A DNA stretch of 64,000 nt from Candidatus Gastranaerophilales bacterium. GTDB lineage: Bacteria; Cyanobacteriota; Vampirovibrionia; Gastranaerophilales; Gastranaerophilaceae. Where the stretch lies: the NCBI GenBank assembly GCA_944324915.1, contig CALUYD010000001.1:1-64000 (forward strand), read 5' to 3'. This document shows, in pieces, positions 17,787-25,130 of this stretch; positions within the stretch are counted from its first letter, which is position 1; each line of letters begins with the position of its first letter. The notes below the pieces were generated by a model. It was not told the origin of the DNA and made no database searches. It worked only from the letters and a program-made list of their open reading frames with translations. The position numbers were made by a program, and so were the translations under genes.

Positions 17787-18125
17787 TTACCTTTTAAATA
17801 TAAAAAATACTGCTAAAACTATAAATATAAAACCTATCAGATAATTCCATCTGAATTGTTCTTTAAGATATAAAACACTGAAAACACTGAAAATAATAAG
17901 AGTTATAACCTCTTGAATGGTTTTTAATTGAACTACATTATAAACTTCATGCCCTATTCTATTTGCAGGCACTTGAAAACAATATTCAAAGAAAGCTATA
18001 AGCCAAGAAACCAATATAACAATCCATAGCGCAGAGCTTTTATGTCTTAGATGACCATACCAAGCAAAAGTCATAAAAACATTTGATATAATTAATAATA
18101 CTATCGGACTAATATATTTAAGCAT
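17787..18125 (-). CDS. DMT-family small membrane protein (DUF486)
   Basis: 112 aa with four membrane helices; matches the DUF486 pattern ('SNVFMTFAWYGHL', 'SWLIAFFEYCFQVPANRIG', 'QLKTIQEVITL', 'NYLIGF'). Such half-size DMT proteins are presumed dimeric transporters with unknown substrates. TAAAAT on the minus strand (18137-18132) ends 6 nt before the ATG and no ribosome-binding site is visible, so the mRNA may be leaderless. Confidence 0.9.
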   Translation of the reverse strand: MLKYISPIVLLIISNVFMTFAWYGHLRHKSSALWIVILVSWLIAFFEYCFQVPANRIGHEVYNVVQLKTIQEVITLIIFSVFSVLYLKEQFRWNYLIGFIFIVLAVFFIFKR

Positions 18126-18238
18126 AACTACATTTTATTACAAAAATTTTCACATTTACTTTTTTGAAATAAATTAATTTGTCCTTAAGAAAAAAACATG
18201 CATATAATATTGTTAATTAGATTAGTGTTGAGGATTTT

Positions 18239-18862
18239 ATGAAAAAGATAGCGTTTTTATTATTATCAATATTATTCTTGTCATCAAATGTTTTTGCAAT
18301 TCAAGAAACAGACGAAGATTTATATAAAAAATATGAAAAAGTAACACAAGATATTAACTTAATTAAAGCAATTGAATTATTGGATAAAACAACAGGAAAA
18401 TACTCTAAAGAAGCAATTTTAGGAAAAAATTTAACAAATCGCCCGATTGCAATTGAATTCCTTAATCTTGCAACAATAAATCCTATGTATATGAATTTTG
18501 ATGCACTAGGATGGAAGAAAAAGAAAAATTTATATATCTATATAAATGAAAAACACAAAGACGCTCCAATTGAAGCGCTAAGCGCCATTTTAGCGCACGA
18601 AGCCATACACCAAGACGAACATAATTCTTTGAATGAAGAAACTTACGCTTGGACTCTTGAAGCTGCCGTATGGACACAATTATCAGATGAAAATCCGGAG
18701 CTTGAAAATATTTCACATCCTTTGGTTGAGCGTGAAAATGTTATCAAAAAATTATTTGTCAGAGGAGATTACACAAGCAAATATATCCATAAATTCGTTG
18801 TAACAAATAAAGGATACCGGAATTTGCCTGAGCGCTCCTATGGTTTTGAAGAATTATTATAA
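18239..18862 (+). CDS. Secreted putative zinc metallopeptidase (HExxH)
   Basis: 207 aa. Signal peptide MKKIAFLLLSILFLSSNVFA, then a soluble domain. HEAIH at residues 120-124, preceded by 'EALSAILA' and followed by 'NEETYAWTLEAAVW', has the form of a zincin active-site helix with a downstream acidic helix. The protein is therefore probably exported and hydrolytic. Family not identified. GAGG precedes the ATG. The gene ends exactly where the opposite small gene ends. Confidence 0.75.
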   Translation: MKKIAFLLLSILFLSSNVFAIQETDEDLYKKYEKVTQDINLIKAIELLDKTTGKYSKEAILGKNLTNRPIAIEFLNLATINPMYMNFDALGWKKKKNLYIYINEKHKDAPIEALSAILAHEAIHQDEHNSLNEETYAWTLEAAVWTQLSDENPELENISHPLVERENVIKKLFVRGDYTSKYIHKFVVTNKGYRNLPERSYGFEELL

Positions 18863-19021
18863 TTATTTACCATATGAGTTAATAAATCTTGAAGCAAGAT
18901 GTGAAAAATATGCACATTTGAACTCATCAGATGTTACATTTTCAACAACTGCAGGAAGAATTACCAAAAATGTATAAACTATTAACCCAAAAAATACAAG
19001 ACTAAGTAATTCTAACATCAT
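18863..19021 (-). CDS. 52-aa single-pass membrane protein
   Basis: A small ORF read on the minus strand: begins MMLELLSLVFFGLIVY, continues 'TFLVILPAVVENV' and ends 'RFINSYGK'. Residues about 3-26 are one membrane helix, followed by a short hydrophilic tail. AGAGGT lies 4 nt before the first ATG (7 nt before the second, 19018). Its stop codon abuts that of the secreted metallopeptidase gene. No family recognised. Confidence 0.65.
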   Translation of the reverse strand: MMLELLSLVFFGLIVYTFLVILPAVVENVTSDEFKCAYFSHLASRFINSYGK

Positions 19022-19107
19022 ATAACCTCTTTAAAATATTTTCCTAATTACTTAGACGGTTTATTTTAATTAATTCTTTAGAAAAATCGGTAATTTTTTA
19101 ATAAAAG

Positions 19108-19138
19108 TTTACATACTTTTTTGTGGTTGTTTTATAAT
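19108..19138 (+). promoter_or_regulatory. Promoter predicting a leaderless transcript
   Basis: TTTACA (19108-19113), a 19-nt spacer and TATAAT (19133-19138), ending 6 nt before the ATG at 19145. No Shine-Dalgarno sequence. Confidence 0.5.
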
Positions 19139-19144
19139 ATCAAT

Positions 19145-19795
19145 ATGAAAAAAGTTTTATTTTTATTATTTGTTATGTGTTCTTTTTGTGCATTAGCACA
19201 AGATTATTCTCAATTTTGCTCAACTAATACCGCAAGAAAAACATTAAGCGGAAATTTAGCAAGTTTATCAGGCTTCAATAGCCTTACAAGAAATATAATA
19301 GAAAGCTCTATACAAAATTCAATCAAAAAAGAAACAGGTTCAAAATTTGATGTAAAAATCAATAATTTTTACGGAACAAATATAGTTAACGGTGAATTTA
19401 AATCACTAAAAGCAACTTCAAAAAAATATGATTATAATGGCATTCATCTCTCAAATATTGAGCTTGAAACTATATGTCCTTATAATCATATAAATTATGA
19501 AAATGAAAGATTATATTTCTTAGAAAATATGATTTTAAAAATAAAAGCCGATTTAACAAAAGAAGACCTAACTAAAACCTTAAAAGCAGAAAAAATCGAT
19601 TCAAAATTAGCATATATATTAGATAAAAGCTACCACTTAGGGGCTTATCTTCCGCTTATTACAAGCAAAAAGCCCATAAGTCTGAATATAAAAATTGATA
19701 AATACAACAAAGCAAAATTAAAAATAGATAAAATAAGTTTTATTGATAAAAAAATAAATTTAAGCGGATATATTATAATTCCAAAAAGCAAATAA
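19145..19795 (+). CDS. Exported protein, possibly LmeA/DUF2993-like
   Basis: 216 aa. Signal peptide MKKVLFLLFVMCSFCALAQ. The mature part has the DUF2993 flavour: an amphipathic start with helix ('IIESSIQNSIKKETG'), 'FDVKINNFYGTNIVNGEFKSLKATSKKYDYNGIHLSNIELET', then alternating beta strands ending 'INLSGYIIIP'. DUF2993 proteins (for example mycobacterial LmeA) bind phospholipids in the periplasm. The assignment rests on pattern only. The ATG at 19145 is preferred over one at 19121, because the latter lies upstream of the -10 box. Confidence 0.65.
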   Translation: MKKVLFLLFVMCSFCALAQDYSQFCSTNTARKTLSGNLASLSGFNSLTRNIIESSIQNSIKKETGSKFDVKINNFYGTNIVNGEFKSLKATSKKYDYNGIHLSNIELETICPYNHINYENERLYFLENMILKIKADLTKEDLTKTLKAEKIDSKLAYILDKSYHLGAYLPLITSKKPISLNIKIDKYNKAKLKIDKISFIDKKINLSGYIIIPKSK

Positions 19796-20422
19796 CTACT
19801 TGGAATTACAACCGCATGGGAATTTATAAACTACGCAATATTTAGCCAATTTTTTGATTTTTCTTTTTTCTTCTCTTTGAAATTTTTTAAATTCATTTCT
19901 TTGGCTTTTGCATAAAAGTTCTTCTATCTCATCACGAAAATCATACCAATGTTCTTTTGCTTCTTTTTTCATTTCTTTTAAATTGGATATATTTTGTCTG
20001 TAACAATCCTCACATTCAATTGCACAAAGTAATTTATCTTTTTCCACGCAATATTTTGAATACAATAATTCCATATCATTTTTAAAATCTTTATACATTT
20101 TATCAATACAATTTTCTTGTCTTCTTGTAAGACATAATGTTTTTTTCATTTCTCTATATTGCCTATCAAAAAAACATTGGTTATAAACGGCATACTCATC
20201 ATCATCTATTTCATCGATACTACAAGCACTTTTGCTTTCTTTAGTATCTTTTTTCTCACAATTCGAATCGACTTTTTTGTCTTTTTCGCATTGTTTTTGA
20301 CATTCTTCTTTGCATTTGCAACCAATAGGGAAAATATTTTTTTCATTATTAAAGTTATCACTTGCTGAACTGACAGAGCACACAAATAAAAACATGCCTA
20401 ACGACAATAATATTTTTTTCAT
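19796..20422 (-). CDS. Cys-rich exported protein with helical Spy-like core
   Basis: 208 aa. Signal peptide MKKILLSLGMFLFVCSVSSA. The mature protein contains 17 cysteines, including 'GCKCKEECQKQC' at its N-terminus and 'CGC' at its C-terminus. The core (about 90-190) is highly charged helix with 'LTRRQENCIDKMYKDF' and 'REEKRKIKKLAK', reminiscent of the LTxxQ periplasmic chaperone group (Spy/CpxP), though this is only a resemblance. It abuts the end of the convergent gene with no gap. Disulfide-linked or metal-binding periplasmic roles are both possible. Confidence 0.65.
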   Translation of the reverse strand: MKKILLSLGMFLFVCSVSSASDNFNNEKNIFPIGCKCKEECQKQCEKDKKVDSNCEKKDTKESKSACSIDEIDDDEYAVYNQCFFDRQYREMKKTLCLTRRQENCIDKMYKDFKNDMELLYSKYCVEKDKLLCAIECEDCYRQNISNLKEMKKEAKEHWYDFRDEIEELLCKSQRNEFKKFQREEKRKIKKLAKYCVVYKFPCGCNSK

Positions 20423-20532
20423 TTTTTACCTCTCAAATGCTACAATTAAAAAATATCAAATTATAAAAAAAGCTATAATAGCCAACAAGACATTAACTTG
20501 TAGAATAATGTTAAATTATTGTAAAAAAGTGT

Positions 20533-20561
20533 TTGACGAAAAAAAATGTTCTTGTTATATT
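20533..20561 (+). promoter_or_regulatory. Strong sigma-70 promoter for the tRNA-Lys locus
   Basis: TTGACG (20533-20538), a 17-nt spacer and TATATT (20556-20561). The predicted start near 20568 would produce one precursor covering both 105-bp units and the tRNA-Lys. The stretch 20423-20532 is otherwise featureless AT-rich sequence. Confidence 0.6.
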
Positions 20562-20605
20562 AAATAAGCAGTCAGAAATGGCTGGTGAAAGTTAAATATA
20601 AATTT

Positions 20606-20815
20606 GCGTCTGTAGCTCAGCACTCGGTGAAGCTCGCTGAAACGGTAAGAAATAGCACATGCTCTACCTGCTGAGATAAGACAATGAAAATTGAATAGAG
20701 TATAAAGTTTGCGTCTGTAGCTCAGCACTCGGTGAAGCTCGCTGAAACGGTAAGAAATAGCACATGCTCTACCTGCTGAGATAAGACAATGAAAATTGAA
20801 TAAAGTATAAAGTTT
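20606..20815 (+). repeat. Two tandem 105-bp units derived from the tRNA-Lys 5' half
   Basis: Units at 20606-20710 and 20711-20815 differ at one position. Each begins with the first 17 nt of the tRNA (GCGTCTGTAGCTCAGCA), then a unique 36-nt stretch, then TGCTCTACCTGCTGAG. That last element is the exact reverse complement of the tRNA D-arm segment CTCAGCAGGTAGAGCA. Each unit can fold through CTCAGCA/TGCTGAG and GTCT/AGAC. The last 30 or so bases of each unit lead directly into the next tRNA-like start, and the third period is the intact tRNA. Confidence 0.9.
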
Positions 20816-20888
20816 GCGTCTGTAGCTCAGCAGGTAGAGCACTCCCCTTTTAAGGGATAGGTCGCGCGTTCGAATCGCGCCAGACGCA
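20816..20888 (+). tRNA. tRNA-Lys (anticodon UUU)
   Basis: A 73-nt cloverleaf. The acceptor GCGTCTG pairs with CAGACGC, the D arm is GCTC/GAGC, the anticodon loop is CTTTTAA (anticodon TTT), and the T arm is GCGCG/CGCGC with loop TTCGAAT. The discriminator base is A and CCA is not encoded. The outermost anticodon-stem pair is C-T. It follows two partial copies of its own 5' end. Confidence 0.95.
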
Positions 20889-20900
20889 AATTTTTTATGC

Positions 20901-20950
20901 TTTTTAAGGGATTGTCACGTGTTAGAGCTCGCGCAGTAGCGCAAATTTTT
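20901..20950 (+). other. Degenerate copy of the tRNA-Lys 3' half
   Basis: TTTTAAGGGAT at 20902 onward repeats the anticodon-loop/stem segment of the tRNA. It is followed by a diverged version of the variable and T arms (gtcacgtgtt for gtcgcgcgtt) and by GCGCAAATTTTT at the position of the tRNA end. Offset about 54 bp from the intact gene. It cannot form a cloverleaf. GCGC-AGTA-GCGC plus T-run may serve as a weak terminator. Confidence 0.6.
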
Positions 20951-20987
20951 ATACACAATTTACTAACAACAAATAACGTCCTAAACC

Positions 20988-21659
20988 CTATTCAATAGCG
21001 CCTGAATCTAACAATTCTTGAACTTTAGCTTTTATAACTTCATGGATTTCACTAGGCTCTTTTGTTCCATCAAGCTCAATAAATTTATACTCTTTAGATA
21101 ATTTTTTATATTCATCTAAACATCTTTTTTGATATATTTCAAAACTATTATAAATATCAGTCGAAAGCCCAATATCTCTACCGGATTCAAAATAATCGAG
21201 AACACCGTTTTTTGCGATTAATCTTTTAATTAAATTACCCACAGGAACATTTAAATAAAAAACTAAATCAGGCTTTGGCGCAAAACTATATAAATTTTTA
21301 ACCCAATTAATATCATGACCTCTAACTGAATCACGAACATAAGCAGTATAAATATATCTATCCATCAAAACAACAAAACCTGCTTTAAGGGCTGGAATTA
21401 TCTCGTTTTCCAATCTATCTGTATAATCTGCTGCATACAAAAGAGAAAATGTCGTAGTATTAAGCATATTTCTTTCTTTTGCTTCATTTATAACACCTGA
21501 AATCAAACGAGAGGTTTTCCACTGTGAAACAGCGCAACCAAAGCATTTATCCTTAATATATTGAGATAACATATTAACTTGGGTAGATTTTCCGGAACCA
21601 TCAGTTCCTTCAACTACAATTAAAAGTCCATCGTATCCATGATTTGTATTTTTGTGCAT
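20988..21659 (-). CDS. Thymidylate kinase-like P-loop kinase (copy 1)
   Basis: 223 aa. The dTMP-kinase fold begins 'LLIVVEGTDGSGKST' (P-loop at 18-26). The DRY motif appears as 'LMDRYIYTAYVRD' and the PDL strand as 'KPDLVFYLNVP'. It lacks the canonical 'DR(Y/F)xxSxxAYQ' wording and is closer to its neighbour, so substrate specificity for dTMP is not certain. It starts 7 bp after the paralogue, with AAGG before the ATG, so both come from one transcript. The pair diverges from the membrane-protein/miaA unit. Confidence 0.85.
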   Translation of the reverse strand: MHKNTNHGYDGLLIVVEGTDGSGKSTQVNMLSQYIKDKCFGCAVSQWKTSRLISGVINEAKERNMLNTTTFSLLYAADYTDRLENEIIPALKAGFVVLMDRYIYTAYVRDSVRGHDINWVKNLYSFAPKPDLVFYLNVPVGNLIKRLIAKNGVLDYFESGRDIGLSTDIYNSFEIYQKRCLDEYKKLSKEYKFIELDGTKEPSEIHEVIKAKVQELLDSGAIE

Positions 21660-21666
21660 TTTTACC

Positions 21667-22347
21667 TTAAACTTCTATTTTTATTTTATGTTGAGCCAAA
21701 AGTTCAACTACTTTTTGTCTTATAAATTTTTGTTTTGAATGAATGCTCTCAAGCGCATCAACTTTAATTAAATCATACTCTTCAACCATTTCATTGTATT
21801 GTTCTACTATGCGATTTTGGAACAATACATAGCTCTTATAAGGGTTATTTGATAATTTCATATCCATACCCGCTTCATAAAATTTAGGCTGACGATTTGA
21901 ACAAATTCGCTCTAAACTTTTTTTAGGAGAAACATCAAAATAAAAAGTCATATCAGGCTTAATTGCAAAGCCATACATATTTCTAACCCATTGAGGATCA
22001 ACATCTCTTGCAACATCCCTTGCAAAAGCAGTATAAACATATCTATCAGCTAAAACTATAAATCCTGCTTTAAGTGCGGGTTTAATTGTTCGCTCTAATC
22101 TATCGGCAAAATCAACCGCATGCAACAGAGAAAAAGTTCTTCCTGATAAAAGATTTTTCTTTTTTGCTTTTTTGGTTGTATTTGAAATTAATTCTGATGA
22201 ATTCCATTGAGTTAAAATTACATCCAAACCCTTTGATTTTAACCAACTATATAATAATTCAAGCTGAGTTGTCTTGCCTGAACCGTCAATACCTTCTACA
22301 CAAATTAATAAGCCTTGATAGTTATGTTTTTTTGAAAATCTTAACAT
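21667..22347 (-). CDS. Thymidylate kinase-like P-loop kinase (copy 2)
   Basis: 226 aa. A clear paralogue of the downstream gene, with 'GLLICVEGIDGSGKTTQLELL' (P-loop near 18-26), 'RTFSLLHAVDFADRLE', 'LADRYVYTAFARDVARD' and 'KPDMTFYFDVSPK'. Both copies share the segment 'W.(S/T)S.LI' after the P-loop helix. Both retain P-loop Lys and DR residues, so both may be active, or they may form a heterodimer. AAGG is the ribosome-binding site. Confidence 0.85.
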   Translation of the reverse strand: MLRFSKKHNYQGLLICVEGIDGSGKTTQLELLYSWLKSKGLDVILTQWNSSELISNTTKKAKKKNLLSGRTFSLLHAVDFADRLERTIKPALKAGFIVLADRYVYTAFARDVARDVDPQWVRNMYGFAIKPDMTFYFDVSPKKSLERICSNRQPKFYEAGMDMKLSNNPYKSYVLFQNRIVEQYNEMVEEYDLIKVDALESIHSKQKFIRQKVVELLAQHKIKIEV

Positions 22348-22433
22348 TTCTTACCTTGTATTTTTGATAACACGTGTAATATATTAATAATAGTTTATAA
22401 ATTTTAAATTGTAAATCTGAAGGGGTTATTTTT

Positions 22434-23306
22434 ATGAATTTATTTGAAATATTTAAAAAGTCTTTTTCAACAGTAATAACAAATCCTGCTGTTACATTAT
22501 TTTTAGTATTGTTTATGATAGCTTCTAACTTCCTTGCAAGCTATGCATTCCATATAAATTCATATTTTGTAACCCTAACATTAACAGGTTGCATTTTTCT
22601 TTTATCCCTTTGTTTTATTTCAGGCTGGTTTGAAATTACCAAAGATTTAACCCTAAATAAACCCGAAGAAAATAAAAATTATTGGGGAATTTTCTTGGAA
22701 GGAATAGGCAAAAACATTATTCCAATAGGATTAGGATGTTTTATTTATGTTCTTATTTTAATGTGTATACTTATTTTAACAGGAAAAATATGCCACGAAG
22801 TATTTGGAAGCCTTGATTTTATTGCAAAAGACGCTTCAATTTTAACTCAAGATAACGCTTCACTTATAAAATACTTTGAAACATTAACAGACAATCAAAA
22901 ATACATTCTAAGCGCTTGGCAATTAAGTTTCATATTTTCAACCATGGTTTTTGGTTTTATTATGTTATTTTATTATCCTGCAATTATATTTGAAAAAACA
23001 AACAACAACTTCTTAAAACCCTTAATTGCCCTTAAAGATGCACTGATTTTTACTTTCAAAAACTTTTTTGGTGCACTATTTATTCATATTTTTATTTATA
23101 TAATCTATATGCTTTTTGGAATAATAAGAGTAAATCTTGGCAATAATATAATAATTTCAATATTACTTATATTCTTCCAAATTTATTTTATCTCATTTGT
23201 AGTTATGCTAATATTTAATTACTATGAACAAAGAAATAATAATTCTAAGCGGACCGACTGCATCGGGGAAAACGCAAATATCGATAAATCTTGCGAAAAA
23301 AATTAA
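22434..23306 (+). CDS. Multi-pass membrane protein, function unknown
   Basis: 290 aa with about six hydrophobic segments (near 17-35, 40-62, 95-118, 160-185, 205-235, 240-265); no cleaved signal peptide is obvious. It resembles the loosely defined DUF/'glycerophosphodiester phosphodiesterase membrane' type of integral protein, but I cannot name a family. AAGGGG precedes the ATG. Its last 27 codons overlap the start of miaA in another frame (83 bp). The tail 'QRNNNSKRTDCIGENANIDKSCEKN' looks like read-through of miaA sequence rather than conserved protein. Confidence 0.75.
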   Translation: MNLFEIFKKSFSTVITNPAVTLFLVLFMIASNFLASYAFHINSYFVTLTLTGCIFLLSLCFISGWFEITKDLTLNKPEENKNYWGIFLEGIGKNIIPIGLGCFIYVLILMCILILTGKICHEVFGSLDFIAKDASILTQDNASLIKYFETLTDNQKYILSAWQLSFIFSTMVFGFIMLFYYPAIIFEKTNNNFLKPLIALKDALIFTFKNFFGALFIHIFIYIIYMLFGIIRVNLGNNIIISILLIFFQIYFISFVVMLIFNYYEQRNNNSKRTDCIGENANIDKSCEKN

Positions 23307-24105
23307 CGCAGAAATCATTTGTGCCGATTCAAGAATTATTTATGAAGATTTAGATATAGTAAGCGCAAAACCATCAGATGATGAAAAACAAGGTATAGTT
23401 CATCATCTGATTGACATAATGAAACCTACTAAAGAATTTTCAGCAGGCGATTTTGTTATTTGCGCAAAAGAAAAAATCAAAGAGATAAATTCTAAAAATA
23501 AAAATATAATCATCTGCGGTGGTACTTGGTTTTATATAAAAAGTTTATTAGATGAAAAAGAGCTTCCTAATTGCCCTATAAATCAAGCTCTTAGAGATGA
23601 ACTATCAAAATTAGATAACAATACTTTATGGCAAAAATTAGAAAAATTAGACCCAAAAAGAGCTTTTCTAATTCATCCTAATAATAAAGATAAAATTATT
23701 CGCTCAATTGAAATGTGTATAGCACTAAATGCGCCAATTAGCGAACACAAAAGAAAAGATAATGAAAAAATAAACGCAAAATGGTTTATGCCTTCTTGGG
23801 ATAGAGAAATTTTGTATGATAGAATTAACAAACGTGTTGATATAATGATTAAACAAGGACTTTTTGAAGAATGGCAAAAAAACAAAGAAAAATATCCAAA
23901 CTCTAAAATCATGCAAAACACAATCGGATACAGTGAATTTTTCGATTATGAAAAAGGAATATATAATTCAATCGAAGAAGCAATCGAAAAAATAAAACAA
24001 CACACAAGAAATTTTGCAAAACGCCAATTAACATATTTTAGAAGCAATAATGAAATCATCCCTATCAAAAATGAAGATGATGTTCTTGAAAAAATTAACT
24101 TTTAA
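23224..24105 (+). CDS. miaA: tRNA dimethylallyltransferase MiaA
   Basis: 293 aa. Transfers a dimethylallyl group to A37 of tRNAs reading UNN codons. P-loop GPTASGKT is at residues 9-16, 'ADSRIIYEDLDIVSAKP' follows (DSxQvY-type substrate motif), and 'GGTWFYIKSLL' and 'HTRNFAKRQLTYFR' are present. No good Shine-Dalgarno sequence is seen. The start lies 83 bp inside the upstream gene, consistent with translational coupling. Confidence 0.95.
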   Translation: MNKEIIILSGPTASGKTQISINLAKKINAEIICADSRIIYEDLDIVSAKPSDDEKQGIVHHLIDIMKPTKEFSAGDFVICAKEKIKEINSKNKNIIICGGTWFYIKSLLDEKELPNCPINQALRDELSKLDNNTLWQKLEKLDPKRAFLIHPNNKDKIIRSIEMCIALNAPISEHKRKDNEKINAKWFMPSWDREILYDRINKRVDIMIKQGLFEEWQKNKEKYPNSKIMQNTIGYSEFFDYEKGIYNSIEEAIEKIKQHTRNFAKRQLTYFRSNNEIIPIKNEDDVLEKINF

Positions 24106-24179
24106 GCAAGATTTTAATACATTAAAAAGTAGTCCTTGCGGATGATTAAAAAAATTAAAAACAATTATATAATTCAGCT

Positions 24180-24293
24180 ATGAAATCTACATTAATTGAA
24201 ATTTGGAATAATTTACACCCTATGACACACTTTTGGATTATCATCAGCTCCGTTGGTGTTTTGTCATTATATGGGTTAATGTACTGCTTATAA
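24180..24293 (+). CDS. 37-aa single-pass membrane protein (leaderless candidate)
   Basis: A small ORF: MKSTLIEIWNNLHPMTHFW then a membrane helix 'IIISSVGVLSLYGLMYCL'. TATAAT (24168-24173) ends 6 nt before the ATG and there is no Shine-Dalgarno sequence, the same arrangement as several certain genes here. Its stop abuts the stop of the convergent agmatinase gene. No family recognised; it is short enough that chance cannot be excluded. Confidence 0.5.
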   Translation: MKSTLIEIWNNLHPMTHFWIIISSVGVLSLYGLMYCL

Positions 24294-25130
24294 TTAAAGC
24301 AAATGCAAAACTTCCCTTATCAATTTGCAAGTTGTCGCAGTTGAGGTTTTAGTAATGTCTATATCAGGTGCAAGCTCCATTATATCAGCACCTACGATAT
24401 TAAAATCTTTTAAATACATTAACCAATCCATAAGCTCAAGATAAGTTAAACCGCCTGCTTCAGGAGTTCCAACTCCGCTCATTAGGCTTGGATCTAATAC
24501 ATCAAGGTCAATAGTTAAAAAGATATTTTTATTTCTAAATTTATCAAGTTGTTCTTTTTTAGTTTTTAAAGTATCGTATTTTCTAACTATATCAAATTCT
24601 TCTTTTTCACCGCTTCTCAAGCCAATTTGAGCAATATTTTCATAGCCGATTAATTTTGCTATTTGATACATTACGCCACTGTGCGTAAGTTCTTCTCCTA
24701 AATATTGTTCTCTTAAATCAGTGTGAGCATCAAATTGAATAACTGCAACATTATCATATTTTTTTAAAACTGATTTAACGCTAGCAAGAGTAATTAAATG
24801 TTCACCGCCAACACCTAAGAGCTTTTTATTGTCATTATAAATACAATCAACATTTTGCTCAGTTATATCAAGTGCCTTTTGAGCATTTCCAAAAGGATAT
24901 TCTAAATCGCCCGCATCATAAAAAGAGCAATCTTCCATATCTGAATCAAAATAAACAGAATATGTTTCAATACCGATACTTTCTAATCTTGCTGCTTGAG
25001 GTGCAAAACGAGTTCCGGCTCGATTAGAGCAAGTACAATCATAAGGAAGCCCGAGCATTACAATTTTTGATGAATTATAATCCGGATTTGCTCCGATAAA
25101 ATCTTTTGATAAAAAAGGTCCCTTAAGCAT
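24294..25130 (-). CDS. speB: Agmatinase / ureohydrolase family protein
   Basis: 278 aa. A binuclear-manganese ureohydrolase. Metal motifs in order: 'GGEHLIT' (His ligand), 'DAHTDLR' (Asp-x-His-x-Asp) and 'TIDLDVLDPS' (DxDxxDP). The GTRFAP and 'GTPEAGGLTYLE' segments fit agmatinase (agmatine to putrescine plus urea) better than arginase, but specificity is inferred. The start overlaps the pgi stop by 8 bp and is preceded by TAGGAG, so it is translated from the pgi transcript. Confidence 0.88.
   Translation of the reverse strand: MLKGPFLSKDFIGANPDYNSSKIVMLGLPYDCTCSNRAGTRFAPQAARLESIGIETYSVYFDSDMEDCSFYDAGDLEYPFGNAQKALDITEQNVDCIYNDNKKLLGVGGEHLITLASVKSVLKKYDNVAVIQFDAHTDLREQYLGEELTHSGVMYQIAKLIGYENIAQIGLRSGEKEEFDIVRKYDTLKTKKEQLDKFRNKNIFLTIDLDVLDPSLMSGVGTPEAGGLTYLELMDWLMYLKDFNIVGADIMELAPDIDITKTSTATTCKLIREVLHLL

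Noticed and set aside
20555-20842. 95-aa minus-strand ORF with internal peptide repeats
   Set aside because: It is only the translation of the two 105-bp tRNA-derived units and runs through the tRNA-Lys gene; no ribosome-binding site.
20606-20950. Possible integrative-element attachment site at tRNA-Lys
   Set aside because: The 3' tRNA copy is degenerate and only about 54 bp away, and there is no integrase or foreign gene block; local duplication explains it better.
24106-24179. Terminator after miaA
   Set aside because: No stem of useful length with a T-run is visible.
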